Shown here: one piece after another, positions 46,347 through 57,931 of the stretch | How positions within the stretch are numbered: position 1 is the stretch's first letter | Layout of the letters: the number at the start of each line of letters is the position of its first letter | NCBI GenBank assembly: GCA_001599935.1 | Contig: BCIJ01000006.1 | Location: forward strand, 758,405 to 822,404 | Direction: 5' to 3' | Length of the DNA: 64,000 bases | Source of the DNA: Holtermannia corniformis | Lineage: Eukaryota; Basidiomycota; Tremellomycetes; Holtermanniales | The notes under the pieces: generated by a model | What the model was told of the DNA's origin: nothing | Seen by the model: the letters and a program-made list of their open reading frames with translations, nothing else | Databases searched by the model: none | Made by a program: the position numbers and the translations under genes

Positions 46347-47011
46347 ATGCACAGCACGAATCATCATGAGGGACTAGTCCCGCTGGTGATGGTGATGGTG
46401 GCAGTGGTACGTGCGATGAGGGTGAAAGGAGCGCGCTAACCTCGACCGCACAGACCTTCGCGTGTCTCTGCATGCTGTCTTTGCAGGCGGTTCCCTCTCG
46501 CGTTCCAACCATCAGAGTCAAATGCGACTGTCCACAGCCAGAACAAGTGCCGACCCCACCCCACATCGCCTCTGGTACGGTCGTCCACTCGGCGCCTCTT
46601 CCGGCCAAGCCCGAAGCCTCCAACAGCGCCGCGCAAATCCCTACAGCGGTCGCCAATGGACCCCGGCTTGGTAGATTCGCATGCGATCTGTACGAGCGGG
46701 ACACATCCGCGCCCGAGATCGACGTAGCTCCCTCTCCGCCGACGCCGGCGTCACCGGACAGCGCACTCGAGCGCGCCGTACGGCCCGCCCTCATCATGCT
46801 GTACTGCTTCCTTCCGCTCCTCACGCTGAGCTTCCTCGCAAGCCTTCTCATCCAGATACGAACGTGCGTAGAGAATAGGAGAGATCAGCACCGCGAAGAG
46901 CAGTGGATTAGAAATCACCGCGAGCAGTGGCGGATGGAGCTCATTGAGACCGGCCGATGGACTGGCGTCGTCGTGCACTGGAGCGATGGCAGCGTCGAGT
47001 GTGTGGTCTGA
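46347..47011 (+). CDS. Small single-pass membrane protein with signal peptide (205 aa)
   Basis: Two exons (46347-46406, 46454-47011). Joining them creates a clear signal peptide or N-terminal anchor: VPLVMVMVAVTFACLCMLSL followed by polar sequence. A short Cys pair (KCDC) and about 70 Pro/Ala-rich residues come next. A second hydrophobic segment at about residues 125-150 (ALIMLYCFLPLLTLSFLASL) precedes a highly charged cytosolic tail (RRDQHREEQWIRNHREQW) ending WSDGSVECVV. No family recognised. A neighbouring gene on the same strand (47314-48563) has the same layout without clear similarity. A long minus-strand frame overlaps it and is rejected as a shadow. Confidence 0.65.
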
Positions 47012-47313
47012 GTCTAGTCATGTCCCGTACCCCACACATACTGGTCAGAGCGTTGTACATAGCCGTCTCTCCCTTCCGCTTCTCATGCAAAGCGCTTCCT
47101 TTCGGAAATTGGTCGGAGTCTAGTGCATCCGGGGAGGCGATCAGTACCCACACTACTACAGCTTGGGGCGAGCGAGCGAGGATGATCACGGCCTCTGGCG
47201 ATGGCAATGGCCGGTATACACGCTCTGAGAAGATTACTGACGCTGCGTCATCCATTCTGTGCAGATAAAAGGTCTGGACTGGCTACCCATCTCACACCAC
47301 CTCCCCGTCCACC
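47012..47313. other. Spacer between two membrane-protein genes
   Basis: A 302-bp intergenic region in tandem orientation, presumably promoter of the second gene. An AT-richer TATA-like segment (AGATAAAAGG) sits about 45 bp before the downstream start. Confidence 0.4.
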
Positions 47314-48563
47314 ATGTTGTCTTTCCTGTCGCTCCCTGTCTGTACCTCGGTTCTGCCAATCCTCATCGTCACTGCGTTGGCTAAAGTACAGTCCCCCCAG
47401 ACTGTGAGGATGCTAGCTACTGCCGGATCTGAGCCTGCACCAAGGGACACTCGGTGGGTGCAGATGGCACCGCAACCGACGCTCCTGTCGACGGCAGCTG
47501 TGGTGGTGACCCCGTTGCCCACCTTGCAGCCTGCGAAAGAGGCTGCAGCGTGGTACGATAGCCCCGAACCAACATCTCGCGACTCGATCTACGTCCCTCG
47601 CCCGCTTCCTCCAGGTGATGATTCATCCGTCCCGGCCGTGATTTTTCCTACACCCCGCACTGCCAACGGGATATCACTCGCACCGACTTCAGTCGATTCC
47701 TCTGCGCTTCCACAGCACGCTCCCGGTGCTCTGGCTCCGCCCATTCTCCAAAGAGATGGTATCGAGGCGTCAACCCAAACAAAGCTCAGTCCCTGGCGGA
47801 CGGCAACGCATGGAGCGGCCTATGGGGCGATTCCGCCCATGGCGACGTGCCTCACCGGGTCGGTACGCACTGGTCAGTTCGGTAAGATACCGCCGCAAAG
47901 GAGCTGATAGATTGATCATCTCCTTAGTGCCCCCAACACTCGCCGCGAGCAGCCCAGAGTCTCCACAGCCCACCTCCACTCCTGATTCTCCCCCGTTCTC
48001 CTTCGAGCCGCACGTCGCCAGCGCCACCGTGGCAACCATTGCCATGATCACTCCTCACCCTAAAGACGACCGCGCTTCTGCCCGCGCACAGCAACTAGGA
48101 CCGCTCAGTGAGATTACCACGCGCAACGATATTCCAACGTCCAGGAGCAAAGACATTGGCATCTTGACGTATGCTGAGAAGTCAAGATCGCGCCCTCGCT
48201 GACGAACTGGTTTACAGTGCTTGTGGCGGCGGTGTCCCTACTCCTCTTCGCATCAATGTCACCCACGAGTCGCCTTGGGGCCTACGCACTGTTGCTTGCA
48301 CCTACAGTCCGATCATCGAGACCATGTCCGACCGGGTTCTCCAGGTTGGACCAGCGCAATCGCAAGAGGCAAATTCCAGCATGATCAACGGCTTCAACCC
48401 CGTTTGGACGGTTTTGTGTCTCCTCTTTACTCCCCAGCTGCTCGCTTGGGGAGTCACTGCCCGCAAGCAAAGGCTCAGCGACCCAGATGCGACGCCCAAG
48501 CCGATCCCTCCCAAGCTTCCTGACGAGCCCGGATCAAAGAGACTCACGATGCTGGCGCTGTGA
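47314..48563 (+). CDS. Type I membrane or secreted protein, unknown (384 aa)
   Basis: Three exons (47314-47881, 47928-48168, 48218-48563) close in frame. The N-terminus MLSFLSLPVCTSVLPILIVT is a good signal peptide with a likely cleavage site after ALA. About 270 residues rich in Pro, Ser and Thr follow, a likely O-glycosylated stalk. Near the C-terminus a single hydrophobic segment (VWTVLCLLFTPQLLAWGV) precedes a basic, Pro-rich cytosolic tail. The last intron (48169-48217) has a canonical CTGAC branch site. Architecture resembles fungal wall-stress sensors, but no Cys-rich WSC-type domain is visible, so that role is not claimed. Confidence 0.68.
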
Positions 48564-48783
48564 GGAACACCTCGATGGCTCGAAGCCTCGCTGTGAAATG
48601 TACATATGACCTTCATGATGTGCTATACGACTACGGAATGCATTTGTGTTTCATATCAATGCATAGGTTTGAATCATACAAATTTGGCGATCGGTAGAAG
48701 CGTTCAAAGAGTATACAATGTTCTGAGCGACGAGAACGACTTGAACGAATTATGAACTCATAATACAATGGGACGTTGGCTTT

Positions 48784-51548
48784 TCAGAGTGGCGGGGCGT
48801 AGGCGGGTCCCGGTGTCGAAACGATCAAAGCCTTCTCCGCATTCACCTTTGGCGCCAGTAGGGACCGAAGTGAGTCCATGGATGATAGCTCGGATGAGTG
48901 GCGGCGAGGTTTCGGGGCGACGATCCCCTCGGGGTCAGCGTTGGTACGCTGAGGGCGAGCATGTGGGAGCTGAGCGGCCTTTGTGAGCGAGAAGTCGATT
49001 TTGCGCTTGATGGAATGCCCGCGGGGCTAAGCGCACCCAGCGTCAGCTACCTGCGTTAGTCACCGACTATTCGACTCACCGCAGGACTCGACCTAGGCGT
49101 TGGGGTGGCCGTCCAGTAACCAACTGATGACTCGTCCTCTTCCTCCTCTTCGATCGTTGCGTTCTCGATCCAGCGCTCTTCCGGCTTCTGCGCCGTGATA
49201 CGCGATGTAGACTGTGCCCTGATCTGCAGCAGCTCTTTCTTCTGGAAGCTACGACCCCGCGCTGGTGGTCCTTGATTGCTCGTGTCATTGCCCAGAAGCC
49301 TGAGTTGCGGCCGAGGACTATCTTGCGGGATCGATGCGCGTCGACCATACTCGTTCGTAGCTTGGTGCTGGTACTTGAGGGTCTGCAGGCTGGTCGAGCT
49401 GAGGCGGAGACCCAGGCCGCTAGGACCACCATCGCTCGACGGAAGCTCGGTAAGGGACAATGACGACGCGCGGGTTCTTGGCAGTCTTGCGGCAATAGGC
49501 ACAGGCGTGGTCAGCACCTCGCCGATGCCGCGAAGACGCCTTTGTCCGCCGGTTGTGCGAGCCGGGCTCCACGTCGCGCGGTTCTTGTTGATGCTGCCGC
49601 GGCGGAAGGCGATGCGCTCGGTACCCCACGGAAAGCCATCGTCACCACCTCCTTCGTCATCGCCATCGCTGTCGCTGTCTGCGTACAGGAGCACATCGGC
49701 GGTCGCGATCTCGGCTGGCATCCACGTGGGGTCAAAGTAGGGTGATGAGGTCCTGCTTGGGACGTCATGGGCAGGAGCGAGTGGGACTGGCTCAATCGGG
49801 GCTGTCAGCGTGCGAGGGACGATTCGCCTGCTCGGCTTGCTCGGTGCCGACACCGCTCGCACACGCTGGTCCCGCACGCGCTTGCCTGCACGCAGGCGGG
49901 CAGCGCGCAACTCCAGCGCAACCTTGCGGCTCTCATCATCCGACTCTCCGGCACCTCCGCTCTCGTCGCCAGAGTTGCCGCTCTCTTGTTCGGTACTCTC
50001 GTTGTCGAGGTCTAGGATCACACGGCGGTCGACGACTGTGTTGAACTCGATCTTGCGGCGGGGACGCTTGTCTCCGGAGCCACTGGGGGATGCCGACTGC
50101 GTGCGCTTGAGCGTAGGACGGCGTGCACGGGATGTTTGCATGCGCTGTGCGGCAATGGCGGCCACGCGACCGAAGAGCGAATCATCGGCCGGGAGGAGGT
50201 CAAAGGGTGAGTCGGGAAGACGCGAGACGATCGAGCTGTTGGTGCTGACGCGTCTCAGCAGGGGCGGAAGCGATGTCGTGCGAAGGATGCGGGGGCGCTT
50301 GCTGTCTGGCACCGCCTCGGAGTCGTGCTCAGTTTCCGACTGTTCGCTCGTCGTATGCTGCGACTCGCCGTCGTGTTCACGCTCGACATCCGTCTCCGAG
50401 TCGCTGCGCACGATAGCGACCGTGGCANCGAGCTTCTCGCTGAAAGCGTCGCCGAGCAAGCCACCAAGTACCTCGATTTCGAGGTCGTCTTTGATGGTTG
50501 GCAGTTTGAGACATGACTTGAGGCTCGAGCGCGGCGTCTCAATCACCGTCGTAGCGGGTGATGTGAGGTCGGCCGCAGATACAGGACCGATGATGGGACC
50601 GTACAGCCACGGTTCGAATTGGGTACGCGAGCGGCGGAGGTTGATTGAGTAGTCGAGCGCGCAATCGTAGCCTTCGAATCTGTGACGCCACCTGTGGGCT
50701 GTCAGTGAGATGCACTTTGATGATACAGCATTGGATACCCACGCAGCCTTCTTGGTCTCATCCCAGACCTCACTAGGAGGATCACCACTGCCCATGATGC
50801 CCGAGATGACGCAGTGCATGGCCCATCCACGCCAGAGGACACCCTCAAGACGCTTCTGATAGCCTTCGTACTGAACACCTGGGATGAGTTCGCCTTCGCC
50901 AAAGTCGTACACTGCCTCTGTGACGAGCTCTGCGACGTGGCGTGGAACGCGCTCGGCGACAACCGCACTCCAAGTCGGCATGAGAACCTCGGGGTGGCGA
51001 TGAAAAGGGTACTGGAGGTAGTCTACCCGCATGGGCGAGTTTGCTCCGAGGCGCGTATCGATGCACAGCGGCTCGTCGCCAACCACGGCGACCGTGTGCT
51101 TTGTGACGCCATCGAGGAACGACGTCTTGACAGTCGGGATCGACAGTGGGCGGCCGAGTGTCGATGCCGACGGCGGTGGAAAGAGAAAGAAGTCATCTTG
51201 TGAGATCTTGCGGGTACCAGCGTGCTTGGCCGTCGGCTCCGGCACGGCGAGACGATGAAAAAACGGTGGGAGTGCCTTGATGAAGCTGCTCGAGACGTTG
51301 GCGGTTCCGCTGAACAGTTCTTCGGACAATTGGAATGCTGGATGCGGTTCGTCTTCGTGTCCGACGCCGTCGGCCGACGAAGCAAGCGACGCGGTTGAAG
51401 CCGAGTGCCCAAAGCGATCAAAGGCGATCCGTTGGTTGTCGTCGTCAGACTCGGAATCGTCGTCGGACGGCGGGATAGGTGTGGCAATGCGAACGCGAGG
51501 ATGCGGTATGTGCGACCTCAGCGGCGGGCGGGGAGCAAACGCTCGCAT
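48784..51548 (-). CDS. Large protein of unknown function (886 aa)
   Basis: Three exons (50743-51548, 49080-50691, 48784-49026) give 886 aa. An acidic, Ser-rich N-terminus is followed by an ordered block at about residues 90-330 with many Trp/Tyr/Phe and patterned hydrophobics (DDFFLFPPPSAS, HRHPEVLMPTWSAVVAE, GVLWRGWAMHCVISGIMG, FEPWLYGPIIGP). The rest is Arg/Ser-rich and disordered with several basic stretches that could be nuclear signals (KRPRILRTT, DKRPRRKIEF). The start is the Met in MRAFAPRPP; an open frame extends to 51623 but contains a likely 5' UTR intron. Base 50428 is ambiguous. No family recognised. Confidence 0.72.
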
Positions 51549-52656
51549 GGCGTCGGGTTGGCCAGAGGTAAATGCTAGAGTTGACTCGAGATGAGCGTAA
51601 GCGCAAAGCTGCGTGTTGACCAAAGGACGTACCGGTTGCCGGGAATAGTCTGGCGGTGTTGGGGCGACGGTGGTGGGTAAGACTGACAGTTTCGACCGCA
51701 GTTTTATGGGGTAGTCCAGTCACCTCTGTCGGGTTGGAGCCGAGCGAGAAGAGGACGAGGCTGGGATTATTCAGAATCAGCAACGCGATTCGGGTCGGGT
51801 TGCCACCGCGTACCGAAAATGTCGAGCGCAAATGTCAACGTCGGACAGAGGCGAACTTTAGTAATGACCGGGGAACAGCATCATCCAGTCGGTAGATTAT
51901 TGTCAAGTCGCGGCGCGTCGTCGTCGTTGTTCTCGTGGCAGTGCCCAGTGCGGTCAACCTACCGCCGTCCGAGGTCGTCGTCCGTCGTAGCCGGCGGCAA
52001 GAGAAGCACGCCGTCGCGACGGCGTGCAGATGATGCTAATGAGGGACAGACACGACACACATATCAGCACGGACCGGGCACGGCGCGGCGGGGCACTGCC
52101 TTTGGACGCAACGTGCAGACGGAGCTCCGTCTCTACAAAGTTCTCTCGTCTCTTTCTACTGCGCTGCTTCTCATGCAGACTTGATAAAGCCGACTGTGGC
52201 TTGTTGGTCAGCACCAAGCCCCTGTTGCGAAGCCGCCGGCGAGTCGAGCATCCTCGTCCGACATGCCACCCGCCAGTCGCGAGGCTCAGGCACGGCATGC
52301 AAACCGTCGATCCCCGGCGGGGTGACCGACAGTTTTGCGTGACCCCTGACGAGCACCGACCCTTCCGTCCATCGCCCGCTCCGACGCCGCCGGCCGAAGG
52401 GATAAAGACCACCTGATCACGGCTCAGTCGTCCTTTGAGCGGTCTGCGGCGAAGTCCGGCCTCGCGTGGTCAGCTGTGCGTATTGGCAGCTGCTCTTGCG
52501 GCAGAGGCGCCGCCGGGAAGCCGTGACCAGTCGTGTACAACTACAAGAAATGCACCAGTCTGCAATGTATGCTACAAAGTCACTCGCGACCAGACCATAC
52601 AAGCAAGACTTTTGTTTTCTTCACTCTGAAATCTCCAAATCCCTCCAAGAAGCCCT
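51549..52656. other. Spacer downstream of WC-1
   Basis: A 1.1-kb stretch containing the promoter and probable 5' UTR intron (donor near 51630) of the large unknown protein and the 3' flank of WC-1. Open frames on both strands are arginine-rich and overlapping, without splice support. I see no gene. Confidence 0.5.
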
Positions 52657-55647
52657 TCAATACTTGCCCGGGGCGACAAAGCCAAACCCGGGTGTCAATT
52701 GATGTTTTGGTGCAGCTTCGGGCACGGGGATCGGTGGTGGCAGCATCTCGCCCGCTCGCCGTCGCTTGCCCTTGCCTTTTCTGCCTTGCGCTCTGAGCGA
52801 GCGCGCGCTGGCCACGTCTTCTTTCAGTCGTCGGTTTAGTAGCCGGAGCTGGTGCAGCTCGTATTGCCACGATGTGCCGCGCGTCGGCTCGAGCTCTTCA
52901 AAGATGTTGCTCTGGCCCGAATGCACGATCGGGCGTGAATGAGCCGGGTTGGTGCTGGGAGCTGGGAAGAGCGCCTTGACTTGTAACAGCAGTGTGCAGG
53001 GCTTGACACCACCGGTGCCCAAGCCGAGGGAATCGATCGAAGCGCCATCGCTTGAGCCTTGCGCCTCGTCGTCGGCGTAAAACACGAGCTGGGCGTCAAG
53101 GGGCATTTTGCCGAACAGGCGGACGCGCACAGACGCCGCGCCGTCGTTTGCCGAACCCTCTTGAGCGGCCTGGATCGCCTTGGCGACAACGACGGCGGGC
53201 GAGGCCGCATCGCCGTTCGTACCAGCACTCGGTGGGCCATCATCGCCAGTCGCGAGGAGCGAATACAAGCTCTTGCCGACGACTTCATCGACCGGCATCC
53301 CGAGCATGTTGCCGGCCGCACTGGTCGCATGGACAATCAAGCCGTCAAACGACGTCTTTGCCCAGAACTCGACCTCGCCCAGTCCCCCGTGGCTCGCAAC
53401 CGTCGCCCACGCGACGGTCGGGATCGACTTGGCCCGGCCGCTGAGGACGACCGCTTTCCGACCCTTGCCAGCCTCGACGTGGAGTCGACCGGTGCACTCG
53501 ATCCAGACGTAGCCGCTCGTCTTGCGCCGGATGCGGAACAGTAGACTGACGCTACGTGCACCCTGGCCTTCTCCTGGCGCGTGCGTCGAGTCCTTGAGCT
53601 CGCGCATCAGTGGGACAATGTCGGAAGGGTGGCAAATGTCGCTAATGTTCTTGCCCACCAGGTCTTCCGGATCGTACTCGAGCACGCGCCGGACTGATGG
53701 CGAGACGTATTGGAACTGGCCTTTGAGTGAGAGGACATGGACAAAGTCTGCACAGGTCAGTTGCTGTGCTGCCACTCGAGTGCAAGCACTCACCGTCTGT
53801 ATGCTCAAGCACCATCTTGAGCCACTCCATTCGCCCAGCATCCTCCTGCCCAGAGTACGCCGCCAACGTCGCTCTCGGTCCAAGTAGATCCACAATGTCC
53901 TTGCTCAGCCCGCCATTGGCATCCAGCAGCCTACCAGCAGGCCGAAGCGGCGGCTGGGGCGGGTTCGCGACCGTGTAGTTGACCTGGTAGCTGCCGTCGC
54001 GCATATTCCGCAAGATGGCATTCGGTTGCTCCACCAGATCAACCTGGAAGCCGACGTGGTACACGATATCGGTGCCTTCCCATGGGATTGGGACGACAGT
54101 GACGAGGTTGATGAACGGGACGCCGCCGCGCCGGTAGTTGATCAACGATGCTTGGCATTCTTTGCCTGCGTTGAGCATGCGCTTGAAATGCGCAACGGCG
54201 ACATTATCGGTGTACTTGCGCTTGGAGCCCTTGACGACGTCACCGTCGGGACTCTGAAGGAACCGGCAGTTCTTGCCGAGGATGGACGAAGCGTCGTAGC
54301 CTGTCAAAGCGGAAAACGTCGGGCTTGCATAGACGATCGGCGAGTCATAGCGTCGGACGTCCTGCATGCCATGTCAGTCGCGTGCACGAGGTCTGCTCTA
54401 GTGGTGGACGCACCACCACGAGGAAGCTGCAGCTAAAGTCGACAGGTCCCAGTACCGTCTTTGGATCCTTGCGTGCTGCCACGCGAGCCAGTACACCGAG
54501 CATGTCAAAGCCGGTGGTTGAGTACAGACCGGGGCCCTCTGCCTGATTTGGCCCAATAAAACTCTGATTGGCTGACCAATTCTGCGCCATGTTCACTGGT
54601 GGGTTGTACGGAGCCGTCGACGACGACGCAATGTTGGATGACGGTAGCAATGCCGAAGTCGACATGGCCCCCGACGCAGTCGAGACCGACGAAGATCCTC
54701 GTTGAGACTGCGCAATGAGAGGCGATTGCGAGATTGGTGATTGAGAAACCCGTGTCTCGGGCTTGAGGTCCTTGGACTGGACTTGGGCCGAGAGATCGAG
54801 CTGGGGTGCTTGGGATTGCTTAGAGTGCTGCTGGGATGCATGTTGCTGTTGTTGATAGTATTGATGCGTCTCGACCGGCTTTGGATCGGGCACGGACGTG
54901 TAACCAGCCCATGACGGGGCCAGGTTCGACTGAGCATGGTGTTGCTGGGATTGCTGTGGCTGTTGTGGTGACGGCTTTTGCGACATGTAGCTTGTGTACC
55001 CTGGTGCTGCCCAGTCTTGGGATTGACCGTTGCCAGCTTCTTGAGACTGGAAGAAGCCGCTGAGGCCCTCGAGCACGCCCTTGCCCTTGCCGTTGGACGT
55101 CGGATGCTCTTCGACAGTGCCAGAGTCCGAGAATGAATCCGAGTGATGCGGGTGGGGTGGTTGAGCGGTGTAGACGTTGGTAGCCGGGGCGAAGCCGGTG
55201 TGCGCGGCATAAGACGTCGAGGGGCCGCCCATGGACGGCGGCATTGAGAATCCGGTCCATGCTTCAGCACCTTGTGGGAACGCAGGTGTCGGCGCCGATG
55301 GGTTCAAGAACGCGGGAAACTATTTATTCATAAGCAAACGCCACCAGGTTGATGCACACGCAACCTACTTGGAACCGAACCTCTCGCTGGAACGCAGCCG
55401 GGTCGAGACCATGCAATTCGCTCAAGCCGTTATCGGCGCCGATACTCTTTGATGGCGGGCCTCTGAGATCTGGGACATCTGGCTGGATGGCGGTTGCAAA
55501 CTGTTTGTACTGCTGGGGCTCTTGGGCCTGAGCATGCGTGCCGTTGACGGGCGGTGTGAATGCCATGTAGCTCGCCCAGTCCATAGGAGAAGCCACCTGG
55601 GGGCCACGGTTGGCAAGCTGCTGCTGTTGCTGCTGATCGTTTGACAT
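52657..55647 (-). CDS. WC-1: White-collar-1 blue-light photoreceptor (no zinc finger)
   Basis: Four exons (55369-55647, 54414-55319, 53794-54361, 52657-53747) give 947 aa. A Gln-rich N-terminus is followed by a LOV domain (about residues 370-500) with the flavin-binding motif GKNCRFLQ; the reactive Cys is at about 427. Further LOV hallmarks are the INYRRGG turn and the FQVDLVEQP end. A PAS domain at about 586-700 (FQYVSPSVRRVLEYDPEDLVG) and a weaker third PAS at about 740-850 follow. The C-terminus ends after a short basic stretch (KGKGKRRRAG) with no GATA zinc finger. This is the known layout in basidiomycetes, where the partner WC-2 provides DNA binding. Expected nuclear role: light-induced transcription. 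Divergent from the glycosylase gene across 644 bp. Confidence 0.93.
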
Positions 55648-56291
55648 TGTGTCAGACAGCGGAGGATAACGGTCCGGATCCTTGCAGGGAGAGTGGGGAC
55701 GAAAAGCCCCGACGCGGCGTGGAGACGTCGTTGCTTTGTGCCGCGCTGAGTGCTCTGCTTTCTTTTGTCGAGGGTGACTTTGTGTCCTCACTGCGCTCCT
55801 TTTGCTCAAACTCGAGCGGATCCTAGCAAGCAGTGGGACGCAATGACGGCGGTGGAGCACAAAGAGGTCTCGCGGTGACTGCCTGCGTTTGCTGCCGACA
55901 GCTCGCGTGAAATCTACTGCAAGCGGCAACGGATTCCCAACTTGTGGTCCTCAACAAGCTGGTGGTGATTCAGACTGGTAGAGGCGTTGACCAGACGCCT
56001 GCACCATCGATAGCCATGCCGACGACTGCCTAGCTGCCGTCCTGCTCGCGGGAAGAGCAAGTGCTGGTCGTCACCAACTGCCGAGTCGTGCCACTCTGCA
56101 AAAAGAGTGGCACCGGACCCGGGCGAGGATCGATCGAGAGCTGAGTTCGGCAAAGTGGAGGTCCCTAGCACCATCGCCGAGCTGGCGTGCTAGACACCCT
56201 AGCAGCTGGCTTTGCCCAGTTGCTAGCGACGGTGTGGAGCGTCGATCAGCGTCAGCCACCCAGCAAGCTCTCTCCCTCGCCGTCCACCACC
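55648..56291. promoter_or_regulatory. Divergent promoter, WC-1 / MAG1, with GATCGA sites
   Basis: A 644-bp bidirectional promoter between the photoreceptor (-) and DNA glycosylase (+). It contains GATCGATCGA at 56128-56137, i.e. two overlapping copies of GATCGA, the core reported for White Collar complex binding in Neurospora. The site is about 155 bp upstream of the glycosylase start. Light regulation is an inference. Confidence 0.45.
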
Positions 56292-57822
56292 ATGCCAGCC
56301 GCTACGCGCTCCTCAAAGGCGCTGCAGCATGTTACAGGCCATGCACAGCCCACAGCACCAACATCCAAAACCAAGCAACAGCTCAAGCGCACAACCCCAC
56401 CTCCACAGTCGTCATCACTCCCTCCAACGCCCAGCTCGCCACCCGGGAAACGAACCAAGCGCTCGCCAGAAGCAGACGCCGTAGAAAGGCTGCCTGCGAC
56501 GCTCAGCTTTGGTTTTGCGCACGCGAAACAGCACCTGATAGATGTCGACAGCAGGTTCGCGCGCATCTTTGACAAGGTCAAGTGCAGGCCGTTTGAGGAG
56601 CTAGAGGAGATTGATCCGTTTAGGTGCGATGGGCTTTCACAGACCAAGGTACCTGTACTGATGAGCTGGCAGAACACTCGTGACAAGCATCGTCGGCCAG
56701 CAGGTCTCCTGGCTAGCTGCGCGCGCAATCAACCACCGATTCCGTCGGCTCTTTGATGACTCGCTGCCAGAGAAACCAGCTCCCAGGGGTACGACCGGGA
56801 CAGACGAGAATGAAGAGTTAGCAGACTGATAGCACACATCGTCAAGTGGCTGATCAATCAACGCAGCGTCGGCTCGTCCTTCCCGACACCAAAGCAAGTT
56901 ATGGACAGCGACATCGCCACCCTGCGCAGCGCAGGCCTGAGCCAACGCAAGGCCGAGTATGGTCCGTTTGGCGCGCAGCCCAGATTCCGAGGTACTGATG
57001 CTATACAGTGCAATCGCTAGCAGAACACTTTCACACCGGGCATCTGTCGGCAGGCTTTCTAGCTACTGCACCGACCGACCAAGTCAGCAAGCGGCTGATT
57101 GCTGTTCGGGGTATTGGTCAAGTGAGTCCTCCCTCCTCTCGCTCCTCTCGACGCTGTCGTGTGATCCATTGGTACGACGCTGACATCCCACAGTGGACCG
57201 TCGACATGTTTGAAATCTTTTCTCTCAGACGGCCAGACGTCCTCCCCGTCGGCGACCTCGGCGTCCAAAAAGGTCTCCTCCGTTGGGTCCTTGCCGCACA
57301 CGCGCCCGACTCGATCAGCTTCACCAAAACGCCCGTCAAGCCCAAAGCCAAGACACCCAAAACGCCCAAGCCCGCCAGCCCGCTAGCCCTAGCAGCTGCA
57401 CTCCCACCTACGCCTCTCACACCTGGTCCGATCGGCACCGATGCGAACAAGGCGCTCAAGGCGCTACCGGTCCCAGTGACGCCGGATGGCAAATCATCAG
57501 CTGCAACGGTGGCGGCCGCGCTCGTGACGCCGGATCAGGCGCTGGCGCAGCACTTGATCGCGAGGCCTGAGGATGGAGATTTCAATGTGCTCACGAGTTG
57601 TCCTTTACCAGACGGGCTGAGCGTCGATGTGTTAAAGGCGCGATTAGCGGGCAAGAAGGTCAAGTAAGTCTAACATGAACCGAGCTCTCGAGATTGACCA
57701 GCGTCTATAGGGGAGGCGCATACTTGACGCCGGCGGAGATGGACGCCCTGACGGAGCCTTGGAAGCCTTACCGATCACTTGGCGTGTTCTACCTCTGGGC
57801 CGTGACCGAGCCAGACTCGTAA
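56292..57822 (+). CDS. MAG1: 3-methyladenine DNA glycosylase (AlkA/Mag1, HhH-GPD)
   Basis: Six exons (56292-56623, 56673-56788, 56833-56961, 57009-57121, 57194-57663, 57711-57822) give 423 aa. A basic, Pro/Ser-rich N-terminus precedes the HhH-GPD fold: TLVTSIVGQQVSWLAARAI, then the hairpin KRLIAVRGIGQWTVDMFEIF (about 218-239), then the catalytic loop LPVGDLGVQKG with Asp at about 251. The C-terminal helix (EPWKPYRSLGVFYLWAV) is also typical. The enzyme excises alkylated purines in nuclear base-excision repair. An insertion of about 110 residues (Lys/Pro/Thr-rich, low complexity) lies between the catalytic Asp and the final helix, longer than in yeast Mag1 (296 aa). The start at 56292 has a CACCATGCC context. 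Confidence 0.93.
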
Positions 57823-57931
57823 CCCGCGTAACAAAAATAGTACAAGCTGCATGCGACACGTTGTACTATAGCAAGAACCAAAATCACACTACCAGCAGCG
57901 TACAACACAGTCTCCCCCTTGTTCGGTGCTT

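Noticed and set aside
45772..46851. Minus-strand open frame of 359 codons
   Set aside because: It overlaps the start of the Cdc11/Nud1 gene in another frame and runs antisense to the plus-strand membrane-protein gene, whose spliced product has a clear signal peptide and membrane segment. Its own product has no domain-like pattern.
51819..52416. Plus- and minus-strand frames in the spacer beside WC-1
   Set aside because: Arg/Ser-rich overlapping frames with no splice or motif support.
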